From: Calonectria ilicicola
Taxonomy: Eukaryota; Ascomycota; Sordariomycetes; Hypocreales; Nectriaceae
Reading direction: 5' to 3'
Assembly: GCA_020809705.1 (NCBI GenBank)
Contig: CP085826.1
Coordinates: 4,774,001-4,838,000, forward strand
DNA: 64,000 nt
Every line of letters starts with the position of its first letter. The stretch's first letter is position 1. A program made the translations under genes and the position numbers. Below, in pieces: positions 1 through 12,168 of this stretch. The notes beneath the pieces are model-generated. The model was not told where the DNA came from. It searched no databases and saw only the letters and a list, made by a program, of their open reading frames with translations.

Positions 1-498
1 GAGGTGACTGACTGACTGCATTACCATGGTAGACATGGGATCAAAACCCAGCCTATCCCATCTCTATCTGTCTGGCCTGTCTGGGGGCTGGACCAACTAC
101 GAGATAGGAAAATGGTACGGGTGCCTTGCCAGCCCAATCTAGACCAGCCCCATCCCACTTCATTCACAAGGGGGCCAAGTCGGCTCCGGCCCAGCGACTC
201 TGAAACCATGGAGCACCTTTCCAACGGTCTTGGCAGCTTACCCGCTAACACAACCAACAGGCCACCTTGGTTTGGTCCAAGTGGTGCCGGCCATCCGCCC
301 ACGTTGCATTGTTTCTCTCTGGTTGCCAAGAAATGAGAAAAAGAATCTAGGCCTTTTCACTACCTGGTGCTCACCGCCAAGGAAGGGCTGCGCTTACGGG
401 GCCCAGTCCAGTTGTGGGCACAGGGAGTGGAGAGAAAAAAGCATCAAAAGAGAAGAAAGAGAGGGTTGCAACGTCGTGAGCCTAGAGTAGCATAGCAT

Positions 499-531
499 GG
501 TGGTGATGATGATGCTGATGCTGATGGATGG
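499..531. repeat. ATG/GCT-type trinucleotide microsatellite
   Basis: A run of GATGAT and GCTGAT units. It is low-complexity sequence with no evident coding role. Confidence 0.7.
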
Positions 532-869
532 CGTAGCCGATGGTTTGCGCGATTGATCTAGCTAGAAAGAAACTCAAGCCAGCACCAGCACCAGCTCCCG
601 TTGGGAAACATCAAACAGCACAAGCATGGAGCTGTCAGTGCCACGGGCTCTCCCTGGTCCCCGGGCATTATTGCGAGCTATGCAGCTGCCATGACAAATG
701 GTTCTTGATCCATTTCCCATTCAGATTCAGTTCCCGCACTAGCCCTATCGCCCGCTCACCTCACCACCCACTCGCCCTATCTCGCTCACTCTCTCTCTTC
801 ACTCTCTCTCGCACTTTTCCCTTCATGGCCCAAATCGACTTCTTCCCTGGGCCGCACTGCGCCCCTGCG

Positions 870-902
870 CCCTGTTGGCTCCCTGTTGGCTCCCTGTTGG
901 CT
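870..902. repeat. 11-bp unit in three perfect tandem copies
   Basis: The unit CCCTGTTGGCT occurs at 870-880, 881-891 and 892-902 without a mismatch, about 270 bases upstream of the esterase start codon. It could be a small minisatellite or clustered factor sites; nothing here decides. Confidence 0.8.
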
Positions 903-1174
903 CCCGGGGTGGATTCCACTTACACCTCTGGGCCTGCTTTGATTTATTATATCATGCATAGCCCAATCCTTCCCTCTCTTCTGGTCGCCTTGTCGTAGCA
1001 CGTCTGTCCGTATACATCTTTTTTCTTTCTTCCTTCACGCTCCTTGTTGCTCGTTGCTCGCCAGCCAATGGCCTAGGTGCTGTACATACATATACTCTAG
1101 ACGCCTTTCTCTTCAACACCCAGGGTTTCATCCTTACTACCAGCACTGACGTCGCCTTTTAACCACCGCCCACA

Positions 1175-3360
1175 ATGGCCTCGGATTCCCCCCCACTCAG
1201 TCGCAAACTGCAGCACTTCTTTAATAAATCCCCAACCGTATGGTTGCCGGCTTTAAAAAATGACACCGTTTCTGCAAAACCCGCAAAGGATAACAATGGT
1301 TCTGCTCCCGGCACTTCGGATGGTCCTGAGCCCTCCCCTCGCCTCTCGGATACCACGGCCCCCGAAGTGCCCTCAGAAGTCGTTTCCCAGCCCAAAAAGT
1401 ACACTCGGAAGAGATTACTCTGCCTTGCTCTGCCTCCTCTCATTGTCATGGTAGCCCTCAGTCTAGCCCTAGGCTTGTACTATGGATTAACAAAGGTAAA
1501 ATTAAGATCAAAACGGTACCCATTCAAGACGTCCTGTAAGTCATATACTAATAAGTTATACAGAGACATCATCTTCATGACGGCCCTGTCATTGATCTGG
1601 GTTATTCTAAATATGAGGGCACCCATATTGGCAATGGCATCAGTGAGTTTCTTGGCATGCGCTACGCTCAGCCTCCTACTAGCGACTTGAGATGGCGTGC
1701 TCCAGTCTCCCCCCAGCAGACCAAGGGTATCCAGAGTGCCCAGACTGTAAGCCACTCCCAATTATGATTCCCTTTCTAATCTCTTTCTAACTGTCAATTC
1801 TCTCCAGTTCGGCTCATACTGTCCCGGTGTTGACCAAACACTCAGCGAGAACGGTCCAAGCGAAGACTGTCTCTTTGTGAATGTCTGGGCGCCAGCAAAT
1901 GCCACTGCTAACGACAAGCTTCCCGTCATGGTCTTCATTCAGGGTGGTGGTAAGTTACTTTTGCCCTCCCAGTTTCGAACTTGACTAACACCTTGACAAG
2001 GCTATACTGTCAACTCAAACCCCTTTGTTAATGGCAGCGGGCTTGTTCACGATTCAGACCGCAACATTGTTTTTGTTAGCTTCAACTACCGTGTTGCTCT
2101 CTTTGGCTTCTTGGCTAGCGAGGACGTCAAGAATGACGGTGCGCTCAATGCCGGCCTGCTCGACCAGCGATTCCTCCTTAAATGGGTCCAGAGCCACATT
2201 TCCAAGGTACGTTGCTTTCTCAGCAAAGCTGTAGAAAACTATAGAAAGCTGACACGATGCCCCTTGCACAGTTTGGCGGAGACCCTGACCACGTCGTCAT
2301 TCAAGGCGTATCAGCCGGTGCCGGCTCCGTGGCTCTCCATCTCACCGCGTACGGCGGACGTGATGACGGTCTATTCGTTGGAGCCATCGCCGAGTCCACG
2401 TTTCTGCCCGGCCAGCAGCACTATTCAAAGCTCGAGTACCACTACCAGGAGGTCCTAGAAGAAGCAGGCTGCACAGACGCCAGTGACAAGATGGCCTGCC
2501 TCCGTGGAAAGGGCACGACCGAGCTCCAGTCCGTCAACCACAACTCCCCCTTCTTGAACCGGACCGGAATCCCCAGGTTTGGCTGGGCGCCCACGACCGA
2601 CGACGATTTGCTGCGGGACCTGCCGCTCACCATGTACGAACGAGGCGATTTTGTTAAGGTGCCCATTCTGTTTGGCTCAACTACCAATGGTATGTCACTC
2701 CCCGCCCTTTCCTCCCTCTAACTAAAGTCATCCACCACTTACACCATTTATACAGAGGGCTCAGTCTTCGTCATAAATGCGAGCACCAGCGACCAATTCG
2801 TCAACTTCATGGAAAACAACTATCCCTACCTCACCTCCAACAACACCGAAGAAATGCTCGACGAATACCCTCTCGAGGCTTCTCTCCCCACCCGTGCTCG
2901 CTGGTTCCCATCTCTCTCTCGCGCCTTCGGGGAAGCCACCTTCATCTGCCCGACCAACGCCATTCTCAAGGCCTTCGCATCCGCAAATTTCTCCTCCTCT
3001 AGCATCTTCTCGTACCGCTACAATCTCCACGACAAATCAAACATTGACTCTGGCCGCGGCGTCCCCCACACCTTTGAAGGCGCCGCTGTCTTCGGCCCCA
3101 ACATGACCAGCTCCGCCGCCAGCTACAGCACCTACAACGCCGCCATTGTCCCCGTTGTCCAAAACTATTGGCTCAGCTTCGTTCGCTCTCTCAACCCAAA
3201 CACCTATCGCTACAAGGACGCTCCTTACTGGCACACATGGGGATCCGACGAGCAGCGCCTCGTCCTTCAGCTCCCCAACTCCACCATGGAAGATGTTGCC
3301 AAAAGCGAGTCCAACCGCTGCAGTTTCTGGCGCAGCATCAACGAGACAATGTCTCAGTAA
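1175..3360 (+). CDS. Membrane-anchored type B carboxylesterase (cholinesterase-like), six exons
   Basis: Predicted 624-residue ester hydrolase of the carboxylesterase/cholinesterase (alpha/beta hydrolase) family; the substrate cannot be told. Exons: 1175-1495, 1564-1746, 1808-1949, 2001-2206, 2272-2689, 2756-3360; every join closes in frame. Residues about 81-104 form one hydrophobic segment after a short basic patch (KKYTRKR), so the protein should be a type II membrane protein with the catalytic domain outside the cytosol, not a secreted enzyme with a cleaved signal. The likely catalytic triad is Ser298 in GVSAGAG (usual GESAGG), Glu424 in TNEGS and His528 in GVPHTFEG. The oxyanion-hole motif reads QGGGY where HGGG is common. 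The window holds no gene cluster that would give it a secondary-metabolite role. Confidence 0.9.
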
Positions 3361-3999
3361 TGATATATGACATATTAACGACTTTTTTCATTTGACATTA
3401 GCAATTTCTTTTTGTTAAAGCATACCATGATACCCAGCCACATATTTGGAATAGAAACCGTTGATCTCCATTATTACAATGAATCTTCCTACCTGCACAC
3501 GTACATTTTCTAGGCGTACACATATCTATGATTATTCTGGGAAATTTATAAAAATAAATAAAATAAATTATCTGTGTGCGTGCAGCAGAACTCATTACAA
3601 TACAATTCTTGAAATGCCATGCGCATTCCACCTTTCCCCTGAAACTTGAATCAAATCAGTGTGTTCAATGTTAATATATTTTTCTTTGCAATCTCTTCAT
3701 TTCAGGCCAATTTTGTTCCTTAACCTTCTGTTCCTTGGGTCGTCACTTGTTCTTGATATATTCGTTATCAATCAGGCACAATCAGACACCCTGACATATA
3801 TTTAAACTTCTCCAAATTCCCATACTTTAAAGTCTATACAACTAATACACACGGATCTACTACCCTAAAGGGGCTCAGTCATCAAAGTCATTAATCCTAC
3901 TGCAACTCGGTATTTCGCTCCAAGCAATAAGTGGTATTCCTAATCATTGCATGACAAGGGATTCATGGCAGAGCCCAACATGGTTTGTCACTGGTCAAA
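3361..3999. other. Convergent 3' intergenic region
   Basis: 639 bases between two stop codons on opposite strands. AT-rich with many TATA/AATAAA-like strings, consistent with 3' untranslated regions of both neighbours. No gene seen. Confidence 0.6.
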
Positions 4000-6945
4000 T
4001 TAATCCGCACTTGAGTGTGAAGACCGATCCAGAGTCCTCCTCAAGCATGATTGCATAACTTGCCTTGCTCCGGATGCCCATTTTCGGACTTTTCGGGCTC
4101 GCTTCTTGGATCTTTTCAATGCTGCTAGATCCTGCTGCGGAGCCTCTACTTGGACCTCTCGTAGAATAGAGTCATTATCATTAGAAGGGAATGATCGTAT
4201 TTCGGGTTTACCGCACGTATCTGAACCTGACCGGCGTCTCTTGTCTTTTGAGGAGGATAGGCCAGGGACTCGGAGTCGAAGAAGAGACACTTTTTGTCGT
4301 AAGCCACGTCGATCTTCAGCAGGAATTACATCTGATACTGCATTTTTTCCTTCTCCAGGCAGCGAGGTCTCCATCTCACTAGTGACCTTCTCACTGATCG
4401 CCCTCTTCTCACCTTCCACAAATGCCCCGGGGTATGGAATGTCAAACTGATCAGATGGTTGAGGGGATACCAAAGGTCTGGCTGCTTCACGAATTGCTTT
4501 CAACCTGTCATTTTTGGCCTCAGAACATTCTTCCTCTTCAGAAAATCTTTCTTCAAGGCTATGGCGCCGCACGAAAAGGTCGTTTTGCGGCCTGTTACCT
4601 TGTGCCGGCAGTAAGCCGGGTTGCCCCAGCATAGGGCTGCGCATGTCCCGTCCATTGTGCGAAATCCTTACGCGCCCTAACTGACTACGAGAAATCTTCA
4701 GTTTGAGCCTTGGTATTTGACAATTCGTGCTAGCTTCTTTTGATTTCCCCGACAGTCCATCACGCGATTGCTCCCGCAGATTGGGGGTGTGGGCCGGTTT
4801 TATTCGGATTTTGAACCTATTTGGCTTCGGTTTTTTGTTTGCATCTAAAGCCAGGATCTCATCCTCATTTTCGGTCTCGTAACAAGGCGGATTGGAGTTC
4901 CCATTGCACTTGAAAGACACCAAGTCTATAGCCTGGCGTGCGACAGGCTTGTTTGACATTTCGAGCTCTGCCAAGGAGTTTCCAGAGGCAGTCCGCATCT
5001 CAACAGGCAATGAAGGTAGGGATTTCATCAACCGAGGGATACTTTTCGTCACCTTGAGCTGCTGTACAGGAGATATTGGGACTGGGGATAGTATAGGTAT
5101 GTCTACTTGCGCAACGGAGGGGTCCGGCGACTCGACAGTAGAGTTTGGGATAACACGCGGTTGAATGACCATAATTGCAGATTGACGCCTGTGTTTTCTA
5201 GCACAAAAATTCTGTATTGACTCGGCGCTGTTACCTTGAACTTGAGGCGGCATGGTCTCAGCTTGTAGTTGGACATCTGCTCTTCCCATCACCGCTAGAA
5301 AGTCCGAGTGGGGTTTTTCCAAGTTGGGATCGACAGCCACGTCGTCTCCCTGAACGGGGGAGATCCTTAAACGTGGGGCATCCTCGGCGTTTTTTTGTGT
5401 AAGAGGAACTTCTGGAAGATCTTGGTTCGCCGCAGGCTCATGGTTTTTTGTCAACCCAGACACATGGTTCATTCGGTCATAGGTATAACTTGGCGGGTCT
5501 CCTTGGCTGAACGGTTGCTATTCCGTACGCCAAGAAACCCCCGACGATCTTTCGGAACTCGGCGACAAGCCGAAAGAGCCATTTGGTATTACTCCAGTTC
5601 TTGCATACGATGAGATAGGTGGAGCCGAGACGGAGTCGAATCGGTCAAGTCTAGGTGATTTAGAGTGTAGGCCATAGCGACCACTGTGGCTTTCTTTCAA
5701 GCTTGGAGATTTTGGACAAAAGAGAGCTTCTCCTTTCGGTCCTTCAACAAGAATGTTAGGCGATAGGCGATTAATATTACCAGAAGCCTTTCGCAATGAA
5801 AATTCAATTGGTGTGTTTCGTCCGGGACCTGGAGCACCTGGTGTTGGTTAGTATTTCAGTGCCATTTGTAGAAGACACCTACCATATGTAGCACCCTCGA
5901 CATGTTCTAGCTCATCTGATCCATTCGTTATATGGCCAATATTAAATTGGTCTGAACTGTGGTCCCATGAAATAGGAGGCTTGCAAACGCTTCTAGCTTG
6001 CTGAACCTTTGGGCGAAGGGGAAACATGAGCTTATCTCCTATTTTAGGTGCCATATGGAATTCCCCATCCTGTTGATGATGGGAAGAGTTGGGAAAACGC
6101 AACGCAGGCGTCATATCACTGGGAGAAGACGTCCTCTGGTACATGTCAACGATCGAGGTCAAACTTGCTGATCGTATACTTTGGTCACTAGAATCTTGTT
6201 GTTGGCTATCCGACTGAGGGTCCTTAAAACCTATTAAATTAGGTGTCGGAGAGAAATCTGAACCAGAGCATGGTCCGTAATTCCTGCCAGAGTAAATATC
6301 GGCATTCTCCGTCGCGACTAAGGAGGTTGTTCGGATTTCAGTGTGTTCCAAGCGCGTTGGGTATTGAGAGGGCGAATAAAAGCGCCGAGGACCACTAGAA
6401 CCTGAGAAATTCGTCAGGGTGCATGGTGGCCTCTGAAAAGGGGGTTGCTTCGAGTTACAGGAGGCCAACGAAAATGATCGCTGTCCGTCATCGAGGGAAG
6501 GAGATAGAGATCTCGAATAAGACGGGTGGTTCGAAGTGCTGTAAAGCGAAATTATTTCGGACGTAACATCACGGTAGGAAGGGAGCGATTTGCGGTCATC
6601 TTGAATAGTGTCTTGATTAATCTCATGAGATTGCGGTTGAGCTAGAAGACCTGCTTCTCTTGAATCAGACCCTTGATGAGGATCAGGAAGAGACTGGTAT
6701 GTTGCAGATGGCGTGGGCTTGATAGAGAAAATGCCAATGTCACCCGTCTCAGTAGTTGTCTTGAGCATACTCTCTAGTGGCCCTGGGGAGCGGAGGAACT
6801 CAACATTCTCATGGACGCCACGAAGAAATCGGCGCTGGCGTCCATGCGCGTGGGGCGAACCATAGTTGGTTGGCTTGCCGTTTTGACGAATACTTTTCAG
6901 GGAGTTTTGGCTAGCGCATCTTGACCCAGGTGGTTTAATATCCAT
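4000..6945 (-). CDS. Unknown disordered protein with recurring basic/hydrophobic motifs, three exons
   Basis: Predicted 932 residues; I do not recognise the family. Proposed exons: 6945-5883, 5837-5609, 5506-4000. The first intron (5838-5882, or 5829-5882 with the next AG) carries CTAAC before the acceptor. The second (5507-5608, GTATGC to TTCAG) is chosen because it joins the frames and avoids a stop at 5518. The start is the first ATG; an upstream 5' exon is possible because the frame stays open to about 7017. The protein is rich in Ser, Pro, Gln and Asn with no obvious folded domain. Its C-terminal half holds five copies of an alternating basic/hydrophobic motif (RLRIS, RFKIRIKP, RLKLKIS, RVRIS, LLRLRVPG) and ends in a Lys/Arg-rich tail, suggesting a nuclear or nucleic-acid role (inference only). 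Confidence 0.65.
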
Positions 6946-8764
6946 GCCGTCGAATTTCCGTGTGGGGAATAAGCGATATGAGAAATTGCACAGGTGACCA
7001 ACAGAGACTTGGGCCAACTGGAGAATCTGGGTGGGTAGCTATAGGCCAATGAAGAGGTACCAACAACAAAATTTGAAATGTATCATGATGGAAGAAATGT
7101 GTCACCTGAAGGGCAAGAGACTGGCTAACCGAGTGACTGCATGCATCATCATCTGTGCATCATAGTCGGATGTTGAATGCTGCAAGGAAGGAAAAACAAT
7201 AAGCCACCGCGCTCGCGCCTGCACACTCTTGGGTCGGTACTTTCAGGGATATTATAGGTAGGGTAGGTACCTAATTCTCGGCATCGGAGATGGGACGTAG
7301 GGTAGCTGGTCGGTGCTGCCATGTTGGGACGTGCAGTGATCTGCTGTGCGGTGCCGTGGTGGGGATGAGGTCGAAAACACGGGAATGCACCACCAGCCGC
7401 GATAACAACAACCCGCGGCTTTAATTCCCAAGTCAGACGCGATTGGTGATACTGGACAAGTAGTTGCCCACTCGTCCAACACTCGTCCACCACTCAAGAC
7501 TTGTTGTGAGACGCTGGAATGGACCTAGATCGGCGTTAATGATGCAGAGCTCTGACATGGTAGGCGGCCAGCCTGAGGATGGTGTTGGCTAATGTAGCGC
7601 CAGTCACCCTCCCCCAGGTGTGTTTTAGTGGTCACACAGCCCAAAACGGCCCCCTCACCTGCATTGTCTTATGCTGTGAGGGTTGCCTGCCTGCCTAGTT
7701 AGTATGCTTAGTAGCTGCTAATATTCGTATTCAATATCTGATGCAGTAGCTGCTGAGTAAAGCAAACCTTGGCCACTCAGGTGAAACCTAATCGACGGAT
7801 TGATTTGCGCCAAGCAGCCCTCCACAACCCTCCACAACCCTCCACAGCCATCGGCAACTATCCTGTGGATACGCGGCTCCCTAGGCAGAGGCCGGGGCCA
7901 TTTGATGCCATCGCCGTTGGCTCTCAGACCGCCGTCGCCGCTCTTGGTTTGGTTGACATTTGGGGCGTCAGCCAGGGCGCCTGCCAAACGAGTCAGGGGG
8001 GCATTCACACGACTTCTCATCCATCCCACAGCAGGTAACGTGACTCACTTCCCAGAGGGGATGGGGATGTGAGAACGGCACTGATGCGGTCTGGCTAGGG
8101 GGAGGGGACAACCGGGATGTGGTGGGTAGATTGGGTGGATGGATGCCCAGCACGGGTCCTTGTACGGGGCCCTTGTAGTCTGTATGGGCCCTTGAACCGA
8201 ACTCTGCCTTTGGCTCGGCAACAGGGTTTGATTAGGTTATTCGCTCTTCTGGAAGTGTTCCCACCACCATTTCCCTTCTTGGCGAAGCGGTTCCCGATGT
8301 GGCTTGCACCGTCTGTAGTCCGTGCCTCTGCTACGCGTTTTGCGTCCTTGTGGACAACCCGGGCGCTCAGAACAGCAGTCGACTGGCCACCGTCCCCCGC
8401 GGTCCACTTGGGCTCGCCACGCGAGCTTGTCGAAATCTAGTAGTCAGGGGTGTATCGGGCAGCTGTTCCGCAATGTAATGTTCAGGTGGTTCTCGTTGTT
8501 AAGCTTGCCGAGTACGCATGACCGAGCCACCGTTTCTTGGGGGAAAGGTTTCTTTTTTTTCCCCCAAGCGTTCGTCCAGGGCTCCATCCACAAACAATAA
8601 CAATCCATTATCTCTCCAACAACCGTCGAGTATATACGTCTCTTGATCTTTCCTTCTTCCTCCTCTGCTATCATCCAATACGAACACTTCCAACTTCCCC
8701 ACACTCCTTCCCGAGACAACTCGTGCTCAGCTCCTGCACGCTCTTACCTAACTGGCTAGTCGAC
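6946..8764. other. Divergent upstream region; no gene seen
   Basis: About 1.8 kb between the start codons of the disordered protein and the small unknown protein. I find no frame with convincing protein character. It should contain both promoters. A 10-bp triple repeat lies inside and is listed separately. Confidence 0.5.
7818..7847. repeat. 10-bp unit in three tandem copies
   Basis: CCCTCCACAA occurs twice perfectly (7818-7827, 7828-7837) and a third time with one change at its last base (7838-7847). It lies in the divergent upstream region. Confidence 0.8.
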
Positions 8765-9340
8765 ATGGCTTCCCGCAAGCCCGACCTCTGTCTCCCACTG
8801 CTTGAGAGGGAGCAGTCTGAATATCAGCACCCAGCCAGCTCGTTACGGAGCCCACGCTTTATTGAGAATTTCAATGCGCCCTTCTCAGAAGCCATCATGA
8901 ACGCCTCGAGAACTACGCTTGCTACAGACCCAATGATATATCCTTCTGCTACCACCAACGACCGAACGAGCTTCGGAGACGAGCCCACACGTCGGCCGTC
9001 ATTTGGTGCCAAATATGCTGAGGGAGGCTACTCCCAGGCTCTTCCACCAGCACCCCTCCGCTTGCGCAACTCTTCCTGGGACTCGGAGACCAAGCGACGC
9101 GCCAACATCAATGAAAGAATTCGGGAATGGGCCAGGAAATCATGGGGCGCGGTTAAGAGCCGTTCAGATGCTCGCACAAGTTATTTCGACAGCAACCCAA
9201 GCCATAGAAGGAGCATTGCAGTGCTATCATCACCAGGCGATGTTTCTCCTTCCGCATCATCAGATGGATATGGGCGAGGGGGTGGATACCCAAGGGCTGC
9301 CGTCACAAACACTCATCTGCCAGTTTCAGGCTCAAACTGA
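8765..9340 (+). CDS. Small unknown protein, single exon
   Basis: 191 residues from the first good ATG (context CGACATGGC); the frame is open further upstream but that part overlaps a pyrimidine-rich leader. I do not recognise the family. The protein is polar, rich in Ser, Arg and Pro. One likely amphipathic helix lies near residues 113-130 (INERIREWARKSWGAV), and a Gly/Ser-rich tail follows. There is no signal peptide or membrane segment. The stop lies 168 bases from the MON1 stop on the other strand. A real gene is supported by the protein-like composition and ATG context, but homology is needed to be sure. Confidence 0.6.
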   Translation: MASRKPDLCLPLLEREQSEYQHPASSLRSPRFIENFNAPFSEAIMNASRTTLATDPMIYPSATTNDRTSFGDEPTRRPSFGAKYAEGGYSQALPPAPLRLRNSSWDSETKRRANINERIREWARKSWGAVKSRSDARTSYFDSNPSHRRSIAVLSSPGDVSPSASSDGYGRGGGYPRAAVTNTHLPVSGSN

Positions 9341-9508
9341 AAGCTTCTTTTTTTAACGTATCTGGCATGGACATACATATATGCCCCGCCGGCAGGGGTT
9401 TCATTCTGGCATAATAAGCACATCTGGCGTTGGTGGTCTTGATTTTCGGATGGGAGGATAACAAAACATGAATGTTTTGATGATATTTATGAACTGGCAT
9501 GTATCGGA

Positions 9509-11302
9509 TCAGAATACACCGCCGCCGATAATGAAAAGGCGTTCTTCTTCCCTTTTAGCCCAGTGAATAATCTTATTTGCTCCTTGTGTTATTGTGGCCC
9601 TCGACACATTGGGTCCGGCCACGCAATAGAATTCAAAGACTGGTGTGATCCAAGCGAGTGATGTTGCGTCCTCCCCAACACTATGCAAGACCTTAAGGTG
9701 CGAGTGTTTAGCGTGAATGGATGCATGTAGCTCGTGGTACACCGTCATCAATCTCCTCCTTTTGACAAGGTCTGTGAATGTGGGATCTAATGACGACATG
9801 CAGAACTGCACATTCGCCCGTGATTTGTAGAGGAAGTGGCTGACTTGGCTCCCGGGTGCAATCTCATGTGCCTTAGGCCGGCCCACTTGTGCCGCGCTTT
9901 GAATGATGGCAAGGGTACCGTTCTTGGCTAATTGCTGGGCAACGTTGTCCCGCATTTGCTTGAGATCAAAGAAGCTCTCACGGTCGGTACTTATCAGGAT
10001 CATCGCAATTTCCTCCTCGGCTGATCGACCATCAGCGGCGGCTGGAGAGCTGGCCTGCTCCCCCGATGTGCCCTCAAAGAAGCTGACGTACATGTAGAGG
10101 TAACCCTTGTTGTTGAATGCGGGCAAGCAGAGGGGGATCCAATTCTCACCGCCGCCACCTTTAATGCCGTCACTCTCGAAAAGCATGTTGAAAATCAACT
10201 GGAGGTCGCTGGGGTGAAGGGAATGTCGACGAGGTCGGATGACGCTAACGAGCTTGCCACCGGCTACGATAAGACCATAAAGTAGCTTATCCGACCTTAG
10301 CTTCAGAAACGTATTGTTGATTGCGTGTCGCTGAGATTTCCGTAGCTTTAGACATTCTAAGGAGCCGAGGAGTGAAGATGGCGATCCTTTGGTAAAGTTG
10401 TCAGCCAGCGACGACAGCAGAGATTCGGTTCCCTGCAAAGGTGTGCTTAAATCTGTCGATGGACGATGGGCAAAGATTGTCTTGAGTTTCGGCAGTGTGA
10501 GAGTGGATAATATTTGCATGTAGAGGGCTTCCAGCTGAGCTCTTAGCTGGGAGTCGCTTTCTCCTAGCTTGCTGATAGCCACCAAGTAGAGCGGGCCTTC
10601 CGTCACGATGACGAAGCGAGTATCGCCAGCGGTAAATCCCTGAAGAGGGTTTTTGGAGCCTTCGTAAAACGATATGATGGTTTGTATAACGCCGATGGAC
10701 GAGTTGATCAAACTTAGGTTTCCATGCCGACTCCAAATAGGCTTTCCTGCAGATGATAGGATGAGGTAGTGCTTCAGCTTGGACTTCCACATGAGCAGCT
10801 TTTCATCATCTTCAAGACCCGAGTTTTCTTCATCCGGAAGTGGACTAAATTCATCATCAAAATTGCCAAGGCGGTCCTCAGGGTCTATCCTCGCCCTTTC
10901 AAACGGCAATACGGTGGCTGACTGTGACCGGAGCATATTCCAAGCAGGGCTCTTCTTATGAAATTCACCAGCGAGTAGACTTGCGATATCTCCGGCAGGC
11001 CGCATTGTAGGAGCAAAACTCATGATGCTGGCAGTGTCGTCGGCTTCGCCGCTCACACTGGCGGCATGACGGTTGGGTGTCGCATGACCGCTCTCGGCTG
11101 GGCTGGGAATGGAGTCGGGACCAGGCGTGGGAAAAGTTCCTCGAGACCCATCAGGAAAAGAGAGGGTCTGGATGTCCACGGTTGTTATTGCGGTCGTAGC
11201 TTGTGCTTGGAGAGATTTTGGGTCGGCGCTGGTGCTCGTGCGAGGTCGAGGTGGGAGAGGGGGACGGTAGTCGTCGTCTTGGGAAGTTGGCTCCTTTCCC
11301 AT
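9509..11302 (-). CDS. MON1: Vacuolar fusion protein Mon1
   Basis: 597 residues, one exon, ATG start. Mon1 with Ccz1 is the guanine nucleotide exchange factor that activates the Rab7 GTPase Ypt7 on late endosomes, autophagosomes and vacuoles. Residues 1-160 are a disordered Pro/Ser-rich head, as in other fungal Mon1 proteins. The first longin domain starts near residue 167 ([15 protein letters not shown], then [12 protein letters not shown]). Later longin-type segments include [18 protein letters not shown] and the C-terminal [12 protein letters not shown] region ending in an aromatic strand. Length fits the family. It diverges from DOP1; the 866 bases between the two start codons must hold both promoters. 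Confidence 0.93.
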   Translation of the reverse strand: MGKEPTSQDDDYRPPLPPRPRTSTSADPKSLQAQATTAITTVDIQTLSFPDGSRGTFPTPGPDSIPSPAESGHATPNRHAASVSGEADDTASIMSFAPTMRPAGDIASLLAGEFHKKSPAWNMLRSQSATVLPFERARIDPEDRLGNFDDEFSPLPDEENSGLEDDEKLLMWKSKLKHYLILSSAGKPIWSRHGNLSLINSSIGVIQTIISFYEGSKNPLQGFTAGDTRFVIVTEGPLYLVAISKLGESDSQLRAQLEALYMQILSTLTLPKLKTIFAHRPSTDLSTPLQGTESLLSSLADNFTKGSPSSLLGSLECLKLRKSQRHAINNTFLKLRSDKLLYGLIVAGGKLVSVIRPRRHSLHPSDLQLIFNMLFESDGIKGGGGENWIPLCLPAFNNKGYLYMYVSFFEGTSGEQASSPAAADGRSAEEEIAMILISTDRESFFDLKQMRDNVAQQLAKNGTLAIIQSAAQVGRPKAHEIAPGSQVSHFLYKSRANVQFCMSSLDPTFTDLVKRRRLMTVYHELHASIHAKHSHLKVLHSVGEDATSLAWITPVFEFYCVAGPNVSRATITQGANKIIHWAKREEERLFIIGGGVF

Positions 11303-12168
11303 CGTGGCGGGGCGTGCTGATGCGGAATTCGCATTGCCAAATCAACTGTCTCGGGGGATCAAGGGCAGGAATCGAGAAGAAGCCAGGACTATGCGACCCT
11401 GGGAGTTTTTGTGTGTGTCAAGAGGGGCCATTATGCCACCTTCTCGGTGGGTTGTCGATGAGCAGTAGCGCTGTGATGGCTGGAGAAGCGAAAAGCTATG
11501 ATGGCGACTCAAGGGCCGCATGATCCACACACGCTGGCCGCCAGAGTTCACCAGCGAGCTAGCCGGGTTCAGAGCCACGATCAAGGTATTCTAGGCGCCA
11601 CTCCTCGGCTTGCTTGGTTGGGAACAGATTTAATATTTTTTTCTTTTTGATTTAATTCTCGTCTTTCTTGATTTTGAGTGCTTCCGAAAAAAAAATTAAG
11701 AATTGGTGTACTGTTTTGCGATCGATTTCCTCCAAGATCATGGCTGCGGTCATCATGTGTGTCTCTAACTTCTGGAACTGGCATAGTACCCGTGATGGAT
11801 TTTGAACAGGGAGTGTTGATTGCGTGTCTTCGGGGCCATGACGCAGCCACTCGCCAGCAAACGCGGAGGGGTTTCTGCAGCCTTGCGCTGACAGCCACGC
11901 CCGGACGAGCTGTGACCAATCAGTGTCCTTTCAGGCTCTCTGTTTCAGGGTGGGCTGGTACCTTCAGTGCACCCACAGGGGAGGAAGCTACCTAGACTGA
12001 GCTGCTAGTGAAACGTTGTCTTCTAGATGCGATGCGCGGCTTCACATTGAAGTTGCCAAAGTTCTCCCCCCGCGTGCCCTCAATCCAAGCGATTCCCTCG
12101 GCGCCTCTGCCATTCAGAAGGGAGCTTGATGTTCTCATATCCGGCCTCGACCTGAACGATCTTTGACA
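11303..12168. promoter_or_regulatory. Shared divergent promoter region of MON1 and DOP1
   Basis: 866 bases between two oppositely oriented start codons. No gene seen. Short open frames here look like chance. Both flanking genes work in endosome/Golgi traffic, so shared control is possible but is not shown by any motif I can identify. Confidence 0.55.

Larger units (their letters stand above)
1..1174. other. Upstream region of the carboxylesterase gene; no gene seen
   Basis: No open frame here has protein-like composition or homology that I recognise. The last 400 bases before the ATG at 1175 are pyrimidine-rich, as is common for fungal promoters and 5' leaders. Two short tandem repeats lie inside and are listed separately. 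Confidence 0.5.

Noticed and set aside
5473..5517. Treating 4000-5472 and 5518-6945 as two separate genes because a stop codon lies between them.
   Set aside because: The intron 5507-5608 removes the stop and joins both parts in frame, and sequence upstream of the internal ATG at 5472 (PPSYTYDR) continues the same composition.
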